64,000 nt of DNA from Rutidosis leptorrhynchoides (taxonomy: Eukaryota > Streptophyta > Magnoliopsida > Asterales > Asteraceae): NCBI RefSeq assembly GCF_046630445.1, contig NC_092336.1, positions 506,527,001 through 506,591,000 of the forward strand. Reading direction: 5' to 3'. A program made the position numbers and the translations under genes. Position 1 is the first letter of the stretch. Each line of letters opens with the position of its first letter. This document shows positions 1 to 9,672 of this stretch, piece after piece. The notes beneath the pieces were generated by a model, which was given only the letters and a program-made list of their open reading frames with translations, had not been told where the DNA came from and did no database searches.

Positions 1-669
1 TTGGCTTTGCAGTTCTTTCATTTCGCTGGGTGCGAGTCTGTAAGGAGCACGAGCTATTGGTGCAGCTCCTGGTACAAGATCTATTTGAAATTCAACGGAT
101 CGATGTGGGGGTAATCCCGGTAATTCTTTCGGAAATACATCGGGAAATTCTTTTGCAATGGGAACATCATTGATGCTCTTTTCTTCAGTTTGTACTTTCT
201 CGACGTGTGCTAGAACAGCATAGCAACCTTTTCTTATTAGTTTTTGTGCCTTCAAATTACTAATAAGATGTAGCTTCGTGTTGCCCTTTTCTCCGTACAC
301 CATTAAGGGTTTTCCTTTTTCTCGTATAATGCGAATTGCATTTTTGTAACAGACGATCTCTGCTTTCACTTCTTTCAACCAGTCCATACCGATTATCACA
401 TCAAAACTCCCTAACTCTACTGGTATCAAATCAATCTTAAATGTTTCGCTAACCAGTTTAATTTCTCGATTCCGACATATATTATCTGCTGAAATTAATT
501 TACCATTTGCTAATTCGAGTAAAAATTTACTATCCAAATGCGTCAATGGACAACTTAATTTAGCACAAAAATCTCTACTCATATAGCTTCTATTCGCACC
601 CGAATCAAATAAAACGTAAGCAGATTTATTGTCAATAAGAAACGTACCCGTAACAAGCTCCGGGTCTTC
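1..669 (-). CDS. pol: Ty3 retrotransposon pol fragment (protease, start of reverse transcriptase), copy A
   Basis: Read on the minus strand, this continues in the frame of the neighbouring gag, directly after a single TAG codon at 670-672. The retropepsin motif V-L-F-D-S-G-A-N lies near 595-615, followed by a flap-like G-S-F-D-V-I-I-G-M-D-W-L segment near 380-405. Near 85-110 is the D-V-F-P-x-E-L-P-G-L-P-P linker that opens the reverse transcriptase in plant Ty3 elements, then A-P-Y-R-L-A-P-S-E at the window edge. The polyprotein matures gag and copies element RNA. Catalytic RT, RNase H and integrase lie outside the window, so the lineage cannot be fixed; the linker, Met primer site and gag suggest a Tekay-like chromovirus (inference). 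No stop interrupts the visible 223 codons. Confidence 0.85.
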
Positions 670-1899
670 CTATGCCTCTGCCGCATTAATATTGAAAACT
701 CTTCCGCGGCCTTGTCCATTCGTGTTCTCCTGGTTCGGGCAATTTCTAATAATGTGGCCCGGTTTTCCACATTTATAACAAACTACATTGGCATAACTTG
801 CTCCGACACTACTTGCTCCGCCATTACTCGTTCCGACACCATTTGTTCCTTTCGTTCTATTAACCCCTGGTCCGTAAACCTCACACTTCGCCGCGCTATG
901 ACCATTTCTTTTACACTTGTTGCAAAATTTGGTGCAGAACCCCGAGTGATACTTTTCACACCTTTGGCATAGCTGCTTCTGATTGTTGTTGTTGTTGCGG
1001 TTATTATTGTTGTTGGAATGATTGTTGTAGTTGCTGTTGCTGTTGTTGTTGTTGTTGTTGTTGTTAGGCCGTTTGTTGTAGTTGCGATTGATGTTGCGAT
1101 TGTTGGGATAATTGTTGCGATTATTGTTGTAATTGCTGTTGTTGTTGTATTGGTGATTCTTATCACCGTTATCCTCCCACTTTCTTTTGACTTGCTTCAC
1201 ATTGGCCTCTTCAGCAGTCTGTTCTTTAATTCTTTCTTCAATCTGGTTCACTAGTTTGTGAGCCATTCGACATGCCTGTTGTATAGAGGCGGGCTCGTGT
1301 GAACTTATATCTTCTTGGATTCTTTCCGGTAATCCTTTCACAAATGCGTCGATCTTCTCTTCCTCATCTTCGAATGCTCCCGGACACAATAGGCACAATT
1401 CTGTAAATCGTCTTTCGTACGTGGTAATATCAAATCCTTGGGTTCGTAACCCTCTAAGTTCTGTCTTGAGCTTATTGACCTCGGTTCTGGGACGGTACTT
1501 CTCGTTCATCAAGTGCTTGAATGCTGACCACGGTAGTGCGTACGCATCGTCTTGTCCCACTTGCTCTAGATAGGTATTCCACCATGTTAACGCAGAACCT
1601 GTGAAGGTATGCGTAGCGTACTTCACTTTGTCCTCTTCAGTACACTTACTTATGGCAAACACCGATTCAACCTTCTCGGTCCACCGTTTCAATCCGATCG
1701 GTCCTTCGGTTCCATCAAATTCCAAAGGTTTGCAGGCAGTGAATTCTTTGTAGGTGCATCCTACACGATTTCCTGTACTGCTAGATCCAAGGTTATTGTT
1801 GGTATGTAGCGCAGCCTGTACTGCGGCTATGTTTGAAGCTAGAAAAGTACGGAATTCCTCTTCATTCATATTCACGGTGTGTCGAGTAGTCGGTGCCAT
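670..1899 (-). CDS. gag: Ty3 retrotransposon gag, copy A
   Basis: Nucleocapsid/capsid polyprotein of copy A. The open frame extends up to 1935, but the ATG at 1899-1897 (M-A-P-T-T-R) is preferred because copy B has the equivalent ATG in a good context (gaaATGgc). Order: Retrotrans_gag-like capsid core (F-x-G-T-E-G-P-I-G-L-K-R-W near residue 65, L-T-W-W-N-T-Y near residue 105); an Asn-rich stretch of about 60 residues encoded by AAC/AAT repeats; a Cys/His motif C-Q-R-C-x3-H-x3-C; a CX2CX4HX4C knuckle (C-N-K-C...H...C); and a second CX2CX4HX4C knuckle (C-Y-K-C-G-K-P-G-H) at about 738-781. It ends at TAG 670-672, after which pol continues in the same frame. The stop is either a nonsense mutation (one base from CAG) or a readthrough codon. 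Confidence 0.92.
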   Translation of the reverse strand: MAPTTRHTVNMNEEEFRTFLASNIAAVQAALHTNNNLGSSSTGNRVGCTYKEFTACKPLEFDGTEGPIGLKRWTEKVESVFAISKCTEEDKVKYATHTFTGSALTWWNTYLEQVGQDDAYALPWSAFKHLMNEKYRPRTEVNKLKTELRGLRTQGFDITTYERRFTELCLLCPGAFEDEEEKIDAFVKGLPERIQEDISSHEPASIQQACRMAHKLVNQIEERIKEQTAEEANVKQVKRKWEDNGDKNHQYNNNSNYNNNRNNYPNNRNINRNYNKRPNNNNNNNNSNSNYNNHSNNNNNRNNNNNQKQLCQRCEKYHSGFCTKFCNKCKRNGHSAAKCEVYGPGVNRTKGTNGVGTSNGGASSVGASYANVVCYKCGKPGHIIRNCPNQENTNGQGRGRVFNINAAEA

Positions 1900-1935
1900 T
1901 TCCTTCAAAATAGTCAAATGGAACAAGTTAATCAT

Positions 1936-2240
1936 ACAGAATATTAAGAGTAGTTAATAGTATTTCGTAGCATAATATGAACTCATTTATAAAAGCTTTT
2001 TCTTCATATTAGCATTTTATAAGTTTAAATTCGGGTAGTACCTATCCGTTAAGTTCATACTTAGTAGCTAATATACAATTCAACTACTACAATTCTATAT
2101 GAAAAACTGATTATAATAATATTTCGCGTTCAAACTTTTATACAATATTTTACAAACTTACAATACCGCTTATTTTACATAAAGCATGAAATATAGCTCA
2201 CAATAACTTTGATACAAGATAGTTGTGAAGATAATTCTAG
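1936..2240 (-). other. spacer between F-box ORF and gag, copy A
   Basis: AT-rich noncoding spacer of the element. It contains a cggGTAGTACCTAtCCGTT-like string near 2032-2051 that recurs before gag in copy B (near 61258) and inside element D (near 31165). It may serve as gag leader. No ORF or splice signal is recognised with confidence. Confidence 0.5.
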
Positions 2241-2924
2241 CTAGTACACAAGTCGTTCAGCAAAGGCAATAAAGACACGTAATTCATACGTCCAGAAACA
2301 AGTCATGCATTCTGGTTTTACTAGGATTACTTCCCATCCTTGGTCTTGTGGAACATAACCGTTATGGCCGTTGATAAGACAGCGTGTTGTAACGTCGTCA
2401 AAAGGACGAGGGTTACGTAATGTCCAACAGTCCCGTAACAATCTAAAAACCTCATTTCTTACCCCAATTACCGACTCCGTCACTTGTGGAAACGTTTTGT
2501 TTAATAGTTGTAGCCCGATGTTCTTGTTCTCACTTTGGTGAGAAGCGAACATTACTAATCCGTAAGCATAACATGCTTCTTTATGTTGCATGTTAGCCGC
2601 TTTTTCTAAATCACGAAGTCCAATATTCGGATATATTGAGTCAAAATAATTTCTTAACCCGTTGCGTAAAATAGCATTTGGGTTCCCCGCAATATATGCG
2701 TCAAAGTAAACACATCGTAACTTATGGGTTTCCCAATGTGCTATCCCCCATCTTTCAAACGAAAGTCTCTTATAAACCAAGACATTCTTGGAACGTTCTT
2801 CGAATGTCTTACAAACTGATCTCGCCTTAAATAGTTGTGCCGAGGAATTCTGGCCGACTCTAGACAAGATTTCATCAATCATGTCTCCGGGTAGGTCTCT
2901 TAAAATATTGGGTTGTCTATCCAT
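2241..2924 (-). CDS. F-box protein with Sel1-like segment carried inside the retrotransposon, copy A
   Basis: Intact 227-residue ORF with an in-context ATG at 2924. Residues about 6-50 fit an F-box (I-L-R-D-L-P-G-D-M-I-D-E-I-L-S-R-V then K-x-F-E...L-V-Y-K-R-L-S-F), the domain that recruits substrates to SCF ubiquitin ligases through SKP1. Residues about 85-145 contain G-N-P-N-A-I-L-R-x-G-L and A-N-M-Q-H-K-E-A-C-Y-A-Y-G-L, the spacing of a Sel1/TPR-like helical repeat. The C-terminus has a Cys-rich C-M-T-C-F-W segment. Architecture and length resemble the plant F-box family typified by Arabidopsis At2g35280 (resemblance recalled, not computed). It lies between primer site and gag on the same strand, and a homologue about 78 percent identical by eye holds the same place in copy B. 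It is therefore part of the element, probably an old host-gene capture. Function in the element is unknown. Confidence 0.8.
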   Translation of the reverse strand: MDRQPNILRDLPGDMIDEILSRVGQNSSAQLFKARSVCKTFEERSKNVLVYKRLSFERWGIAHWETHKLRCVYFDAYIAGNPNAILRNGLRNYFDSIYPNIGLRDLEKAANMQHKEACYAYGLVMFASHQSENKNIGLQLLNKTFPQVTESVIGVRNEVFRLLRDCWTLRNPRPFDDVTTRCLINGHNGYVPQDQGWEVILVKPECMTCFWTYELRVFIAFAERLVY

Positions 2925-3098
2925 TTTGTGTTTTTAAACTGTAAAATAGACAAGAGTTAGATTCATAAAAAATACTTATTAATACAAGCAATTTTTACAT
3001 ATATCATAAAGCATAAGAACACTATATTACATATATTACACCACACGAATACAACTATCTTATTCCGACTCGCTCGTTTCTTCTTCTTCGGTTTTGGT

Positions 3099-3674
3099 TC
3101 ATTTTTCCAAGTTTCTAGGGATATATGATGTTCCCCTAATACGAGCCGTCGTTGTCCACATTGGTTTAGAAAAACCTGATGGTTTAGTGGTTCCCGGGTC
3201 ATTGTTACAACTTAAGGACTTCGGGGGTTGACGATACATATAAAGTTCATCGGGGTTGGAATTAGATTTCTCTATTTTTATGCCCTTTCCCTTATTATTT
3301 TCTTTTGCCTTTTTAAATTCAGTTGGGGTAATTTCTATAACATCATTGGAATTCTCGTCGGAATCCGATTCATCGGAGAATTGGTAATCCTCCCAATATT
3401 TTGCTTCCTTGGCGGAAACACCATTGACCATAATTAACCTTGGTCGGTTGGTTGAGGATTCTCTTTTACTTAACCGTTTTATTATTTCCCCCACCGGTTC
3501 CGATTCTTCTTCCGGTTCCGATTCTTCTTCCGGTTCCGATTCTTCTTCCGGTTCCGACTCTTCTTCCGGTTCCTCTTCGGGAACTTGTGAATCAGTCCAC
3601 GAATCATTCCAATTTACATTTGACTCTTCATTATTATTAGGTGAGTCAATGGGACTTGTTCTAGAGGTAGACAT
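3099..3674 (-). CDS. acidic Glu-rich accessory ORF of the retrotransposon, copy A
   Basis: 191-residue ORF, first after the primer site, with ATG at 3674. I do not recognise a family. The N-terminal third is Ser/Asn/Glu-rich and holds four tandem acidic repeats of six residues (E-P-E-E-E-S), encoded by an 18 bp tandem repeat at about 3498-3570. The middle has a conserved block V-N-G-V-S-A-K-E-A-K-Y-W-E-D-Y-Q-F-S-D-E-S, then a K-rich stretch, and the C-terminus is basic (T-A-R-I-R-G-T-S-Y-I-P-R). Copy B holds a collinear homologue at 59644-60195 with the same middle block and a differently expanded acidic region. No membrane segment or catalytic motif is seen. Conservation in two copies suggests a protein rather than a chance frame. 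Confidence 0.7.
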   Translation of the reverse strand: MSTSRTSPIDSPNNNEESNVNWNDSWTDSQVPEEEPEEESEPEEESEPEEESEPEEESEPVGEIIKRLSKRESSTNRPRLIMVNGVSAKEAKYWEDYQFSDESDSDENSNDVIEITPTEFKKAKENNKGKGIKIEKSNSNPDELYMYRQPPKSLSCNNDPGTTKPSGFSKPMWTTTARIRGTSYIPRNLEK

Positions 3675-3869
3675 CTATCACATAATATCAAACACGTTAA
3701 GAGATTAATATATCACATAATATTCATATGTTAAAAATATATAGTTTCCAACAAAAATGTTAAGCAATCATTTTTAAAGAAAACACGGTTTAAGTCCAGA
3801 ATCACTAATGCATCCTAACAAACTCGATAAGACACACTAATGCAAATTTTCTGGTTCTCTAAGACCAAC
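3675..3869 (-). other. 5' leader of copy A
   Basis: Short untranslated leader between primer site and the acidic ORF. The first 60 bases after the primer site match the leader of copy B at 59451-59520 closely, and the segment near 3786-3860 also matches the leader of element D near 32341-32410. Leader sequence is thus shared between coding and non-coding element families. Confidence 0.6.
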
Positions 3870-3881
3870 GCTCTGATACCA
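3870..3881 (-). other. primer binding site, initiator tRNA-Met, copy A
   Basis: The minus strand reads TGGTATCAGAGC two bases inside the LTR end, the canonical complement to the 3' end of plant initiator tRNA-Met. It fixes the element orientation and identifies the LTR starting at 3884 as its 5' LTR. Confidence 0.93.
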
Positions 3882-3883
3882 AC

Positions 3884-6310
3884 TGAAATGTCCCGTTCTT
3901 ATTGATTAAAAACGTTCCATATTAATTGATTTCGTTGCGAGGTTTTGACCTCTATATGAGACGTTTTTCAAAGACTGCATTCATTTTAAAACAAACCATA
4001 ACCTTTATTTCATCAATAAAGGTTTAAAAAGCTTTACGTAGATTATCAAATAATGATAATCTAAAATATCCTGTTTACACACGACCATTACATAATGGTT
4101 TACAATACAAATATGTTACAACAAAATAAGTTTCTTGAATGCAGTTTTTACACAATATCATACAAGCATGGACTCCAAATCTCGTCCTTATTTAAGTATG
4201 CGACAGCGGAAGCTCTTAATAATCACCTGAGAATAAACATGCTTAAAACGTCAACAAAAATGTTGGTGAGTTATAGGTTTAACCTATATATATCAAATCA
4301 TAATAATAGACCACAAGATTTCATATTTCAATACACATCCCATACATAGAGATAAAAATCATTCATATGGTGAACACCTGGTAACCGACATTAACAAGAT
4401 GCATATATAAGAATATCCCCATCATTCCGGGACACCCTTCGGATATGATATAAATTTCGAAGTACTAAAGCATCCGGTTCTTTGGATGGGGTTTGTTAGA
4501 CCCAATAGATCTATCTTTAGGATTCGCGTCAATTAGGGTGTCTGTTCCCTAATTCTTAGATTACCAGACTTAATAAAAAGGGGCATATTCGATTTCGATA
4601 ATTCAACCATAGAATGTAGTTTCACGTACTTGTGTCTACTTTGTAAATCATTTATAAAACCTGCATGTATTCTCATCCCAAAAATATTAGATTTTAAAAG
4701 TGGGACTATAACTCACTTTCACAGATTTTTACTTCGTCGGGAAGTAAGACTTGGCCACTGGTTGATTCACGAACCTATAACAATATATACATATATATCA
4801 AAGTATGTTCAAAATATATTTACAACACTTTTAATATATTTTGATGTTTTAAGGTTATTAAGTCAGCTGTCCTCGTTAGTAACCTACAACTAGTTGTCCA
4901 CAGTTAGATGTACAGAAATAAATCGATAAATATTATCTTGAATCAATCCACGACCCAGTGTATACGTATCTCAGTATTGATCACAACTCAAACTATATAT
5001 ATTTTGGAATCAACCTCAACCCTGTATAGCTAACTCCAACATTCACATATAGAGTGTCTATGGTTGTTCCGAAATATATATAGATGTGTCGACACGATAG
5101 GTCGAAACATTGTATACATGTCTATGGTATCTCAAGATTACATAATATACAATACAAGTTGATTAAGTTATGGTTGGAATAGATTTGTTACCAATTTTCA
5201 CGTAGCTAAAATGAGAAAAATTATCCAATCTTGTTTTACCCATAACTTCTTCATTTTAAATCCGTTTTGAGTGAATCAAATTGCTATGGTTTCATATTGA
5301 ACTCTATTTTATGTATCTAAATATAAAAAGTATAGGTTTATAGTCGGAAAAATAAGTTACAAGTCGTTTTTGTTAAGATAGTCATTTCAGTCGAAAGAAC
5401 GACGTCTAGATGACCATTTTAGAAAACATACTTCCACTTTGAGTTTAACCATAATTTTTGGATATAGTTTCATGTTCATAATAAAAATCATTTTCTCAGA
5501 ATAACAACTTTTAAATCAAAGTTTATCATAGTTTTTAATTAACTAACCCAAAACAGCCCGCGGTGTTACTACGACGGCGTAAATCCGGTTTTACGGTGTT
5601 TTTCGTGTTTCCAGGTTTTAAATCATTAAGTTAGCATATCATATAGATATAGAACATGTGTTTAGTTGATTTTAAAAGTCAAGTTAGAAGGATTAACTTT
5701 TGTTTGCGAACAAGTTTAGAATTAACTAAACTATGTTCTAGTGATTACAAGTTTAAACCTTCGAATAAGATAGCTTTATATGTATGAATCGAATGATGTT
5801 ATGAACATCATTACTACCTTAAGTTCCTTGGATAAACCTACTGGAAAAGAGAAAAATGGATCTAGCTTCAACGGATCCTTGGATGGCTCGAAGTTCTTGA
5901 AGCAGAATCATGACACGAAAACAAGTTCAAGTAAGATCATCACTTGAAATAAGATTGTTATAGTTATAGAAATTGAACCAAAGTTTGAATATGATTATTA
6001 CCTTGTATTAGAATGATAACCTACTGTAAGAAAAAAAGATTTCTTGAGGTTGGATGATCACCTTACAAGATTGGAAGTGAGCTAGCAAACTTGAAAGTAT
6101 TCTTGATTTTATGAAACTAGAACTTTTGGAATTTATGAAGAACACTTAGAACTTGAAGATAGAACTTGAGAGAGATCAATAAGATGAAGAAAATTGAAGA
6201 ATGAAAGTGTTTGTAGGTGTTTTTGGTCGTTGGTGTATGGATTAGATATAAAGGATATGTAATTTTGTTTTCATGTAAATAAGTCATGAAAGACAAGGTC
6301 GTTGGTGAAT
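3884..6310 (-). repeat. 5' LTR of copy A, 3' portion
   Basis: Starts on the plus strand as TGAAATGTCCC, the reverse of an LTR ending in CA. Nearly identical sequence starts at 62446 and 63658, and a more diverged version ends at 59436 on the other strand. The last stretch before 6310 is not collinear with copy B; roughly 100-150 bases expected before the Athila insertion point are missing. Open frames inside (for example 4630-4893) are fortuitous. Confidence 0.88.
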
Positions 6311-6730
6311 GAAAGACAAGCTTTTAGTTGCAATTGTTCTATTTACAAGTGATATTCGTTTAAATAATAAAAGGTGAAGACAAAAGACAGATTCGATGAA
6401 TTGAAGACGCAAACGACCAAAAAGCTCAAAAGAACAAAAGACAATCAAAAAGGTTCCAATTATTGATAAGAAACGTCTCGAAATTACAAGAGTACAAGAT
6501 TCAAAACGCAAAGTATAAGATATTAAATTGTACGCAAGGACGTTCGAAAATCCGGAACCGGGACCAGAGTCAACTCTTAACGCTCGACGCAACGGACTAA
6601 AAATTACAAGTTAACTATGTATATAAATATAATATAATATATAATTAATTATATTAATTATATATATTATATATATAAATAAAAAACCGTCGGCAGAGAA
6701 AAACTCCAAGGACTGAGCTGTAAAAGTAAC

Positions 6731-6778
6731 CTCCGCGACTCGCGGAGTTTGAAGAGGTTTTCACCGCGAGTCGCGGAG
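6731..6778. repeat. paired CG palindromes in Athila 5' LTR
   Basis: CTCCGCGACTCGCGGAG at 6731-6747 and CCGCGAGTCGCGG at about 6764-6776. Each is nearly self-complementary, in an otherwise AT-rich LTR, just upstream of the TATA-like box. The same pair occurs in the other LTR and twice inside the element. Confidence 0.9.
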
Positions 6779-6797
6779 CCCCAAAATTGAAAACTGC

Positions 6798-6805
6798 CTA
6801 TAAAG
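6798..6805 (+). promoter_or_regulatory. putative TATA box of Athila 5' LTR
   Basis: CTATAAAG follows the CG palindromes and precedes a pyrimidine-rich stretch (cttttTcttcctc), a plausible start region about 30-40 bases downstream. It is identical in the other LTR at 21674-21681. Inferred from sequence alone. Confidence 0.5.
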
Positions 6806-8255
6806 CCAACCGAATTCTGATCAAAATCTATCATCTTTTTCTTCCTCATTCATACGTAAAATTTATATTTATATTTATAATTTATATTTTAATTTTAATT
6901 ATAATTCTAATAATAAGGGTATGTTAGCGAATATTGTAAGGGTGTAAGTCGAAATTATGTCCGTGTAAAGCTACGCTATTTTTAATCATTGTAAGTTATG
7001 TTCAACCTTTTTATATTAATGTCTCGTAGCTAAGTTATTATTATACTTATTTAAAACGAAGTAATCATGATGTTGGACTAATTACTTAAATTGGGTAATT
7101 GGGCTTTGTACCATAATTGGGGTTTGGATAAAAGAACGACACTTGTGGAAATTAGACTATGGGCTATTAATGGGCTTTATATTTGTTTAACTAAATGAAA
7201 GTTTGTTAATGTTAATATAAAGATTTACAATTGAGCGTCCCTATAAATTACCATATACACTCGATCGGACACGATGGGCGGGGTATTTATATGTACGAAT
7301 AATCGTTCATTTAACCGGACACGGGAATGGATTAATAGCCACTAGAATAATTAAAACAGGGGTGAAATTACATTCAAGGGTAATTGGTGTAATTGTTAAC
7401 AAAGTAGTAAAACCTTGGTTTACACGCAGTCGATAACCTGGTGTATTCATTAAACAAAGTATTAAAACCTTGTTACAATTCGAATCCCCAATTAGTTGGA
7501 ATATTTAACTTCGGGTATAATAATAATTTGACGAGGACACTCGCACTTTATATTTATGACTGATGGACTGTTATGGACAAAAACCAGATGGACATATTGA
7601 ATAATCCAGGACAAAGGACAATTAACCCATGGGCATAAAACTAAAATCAACACGTCAAACATCATGATTACGGAAGTTTAAATAAGCATAATTCTTTTAT
7701 TTCATATTTAATTTCCTTCATTTTATATTTAATTGCACTTCTAATTATCGCACTTTTATTTATTGTTATTTAATCGCACTTTTAATTATCGTACTTTTTA
7801 ATTATCGCAATTTTATTTTATCGCACTTTTATTATTCGCAATTTCATTATCGTTATTTACTTTACGCTTTAATTTAAGTCTTTTATTTATTTAATATTTT
7901 ACATTAGGTTTTAACTGCGACTAAAGTCTTAAAATCGACAAACCGGTCATTAAACGGTAAAAATCCCCCTTTATAATAATAATATTACTTATATATATAT
8001 TTGTATTTTTAATAAAAGTAAACTAATATAGCGTTGAGCTTTGTTTAAAGATTTCCCTGTGGAACGAACCGGACTTACTAAAAACTACACTACTTTACGA
8101 TTAGGTACACTGCATATAAGTGTTGTAGCAAGGTTTAAGTATATCCATTCTATAAATAAATAAATATCTTGTGTAAAATTGTATCGTATTTAATAGTGTT
8201 TTCTGCTAAAATTAATAACTATTTTATATACACCTCGCATAACATCAAGTATTTT

Positions 8256-8273
8256 TGGCGCCGCTGCCGGGGA
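8256..8273 (+). other. primer binding site, tRNA-Asp type, Athila
   Basis: TGGCGCCGCTGCCGGGGA lies 8 bases after the LTR end. Athila elements typically use TGGCGCCGTTGCCGGGGA (tRNA-Asp); one base differs here. Confidence 0.9.
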
Positions 8274-8717
8274 TTATCTTAAAAGCCGGAAGCGCAACGC
8301 TAATATAAAAAAAAAAAAAAAAAAATTTAGTTAACTTTTATTAAAATTCGTTTTTGTAAAAATACGTGTTAATTATTCAAAAATATAAAAAGAAAAACAA
8401 AAATATATGTATTTTTAAGATTTTGTTAAATATTTAAGTTTTATAAGTTTCTTTATTTTTATTTTAGTTTATAAAAATATAAGTTTTATTTTAAAATCTT
8501 TTATTTATTTAAAAACAGAAAACAAAAAATAAAAAAAAATAAAAATAAAGAAAAACGCGTAAAAATTCAAACCTGTCAGCTGAATTCTGGAACCCCGCGA
8601 CTCGCGGGGTTTGATGCAATAAATGCCGCGACTCGCGGAGCCTTTCTGACAGGCGACAAAAAACCCTAAACCAGCATTAATTACGGGTTTTAATTAATTA
8701 TTATTATTATTTAAACC

Positions 8718-8750
<33 letters not shown>

Positions 8751-9672
8751 GTTTTATTTTAAGATTTACTTTTTATTTAATTTGTTTTATTTAGTATTAA
8801 TTAGTTTTATTAAATTGTAAAATTAGTAGTTTTATTAAAAAAATAATATAAAAATAATATTTTTATAAAAATTGTACTTTTTACAACTTTTTATATATTT
8901 TTATATTTTGTCCCTTTTTAATCGTTGTAGCATAACTTTTGTATTTTTAGCTCATATTTAATTTTAAACTTAGTTTTTGCTATAGTCATTTTTACTCCTA
9001 GATTTTTAGGCTTTGTCGTAGAATTCCTTAAGTGCTTTTTCTTTAGACTAAGATTTAGGTACTTTAAAATTTTGCGACGCCTTTTTAAGTTTTAGTTTCT
9101 TTTTAAGTTATTTCCATTTGGAATTTAGTTTTTCCTGTAAGCTTTAATATTTTTAGACCTTTTACTATGTACCAATTATCATTCCAATTAGTAATATCAA
9201 TTTGCGATTATAATTTTAAGTTAGTTGTAGTAATAAGGTTAGGTTAGTCAAGTATTTTTAAGTTTTTATAAGTTTCTTTTATTTTTCCGTCACCTTTTAT
9301 TTTTCAACCATTTTTTCTTTTTCAACCTTTTTCGACGAACTCTTTTTCTCTCTTATTTCTCGCCATTCTAGTTTTTAGGACTTAGAATTTTTTCTACTTC
9401 TTATCTAAATTTCTTAAAATTACGAAAATTTATTTTAAGTAGTTAAATTAATAGACATCAAAATTTTCTGGTTCGTAGTAATAGTTGGATTTGTACGTGG
9501 ACCGGGTTATTGGAGCCAAACAGTCCTCAATTATATTGAGACCAAACGAATCCTGCCCCTCTGCTGCATCTTTTGGCTATTCGAAACGTGGGCAAAATCA
9601 GAAAAGTCTATTGATTGGATAACTTATTATAATTTTTCTTTCCTTTTTAAAAACTAATAGGATATTCAGTGA
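8274..9672 (+). other. long AT-rich gag leader of the Athila element
   Basis: Noncoding, with an A17-18 run near 8309-8325, a (TTA)n tract near 8698-8750 and a second pair of CG palindromes at 8593-8641. No convincing ORF is seen. It probably carries packaging and translation signals; this is inferred from position only. Confidence 0.7.
8593..8641. repeat. paired CG palindromes in the Athila leader
   Basis: CCCCGCGACTCGCGGGG (8593-8609) and CCGCGACTCGCGG (near 8626-8638), separated by about 16 bases. Arrangement and spacing repeat the pair in the LTR. Confidence 0.9.

Larger units (their letters stand above)
6311..8247 (+). repeat. 5' LTR of the Athila element, 5'-truncated
   Basis: Near-identical to 21185-23123. 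It ends ...CATAACATCA at 8247, followed by the primer site. Its 5' 46 bases are replaced by flanking sequence at a junction where gaaagacaag occurs twice (near 6288 and 6311). It contains paired CG-rich palindromes (6731-6778), a TATA-like box (6798-6805) and a run of short T-rich repeats near 7690-7860. Confidence 0.92.

Noticed and set aside
1018..1254. Valine-rich plus-strand frame
   Set aside because: It is the reverse strand of the AAC-repeat-encoded Asn tract of gag.
4630..4893. Open frame of about 87 codons that recurs near 24015-24230, 58423-58665 and 63192-63455
   Set aside because: It lies inside LTRs of one family and recurs only because the LTRs are copies. It is shifted or broken in the diverged copies and no family motif is seen.
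6667..6849. 60-codon minus-strand frame, repeated at 21543-21725
   Set aside because: It is the reverse strand of the Athila LTR around the CG palindromes and TATA-like box, duplicated with the LTR.
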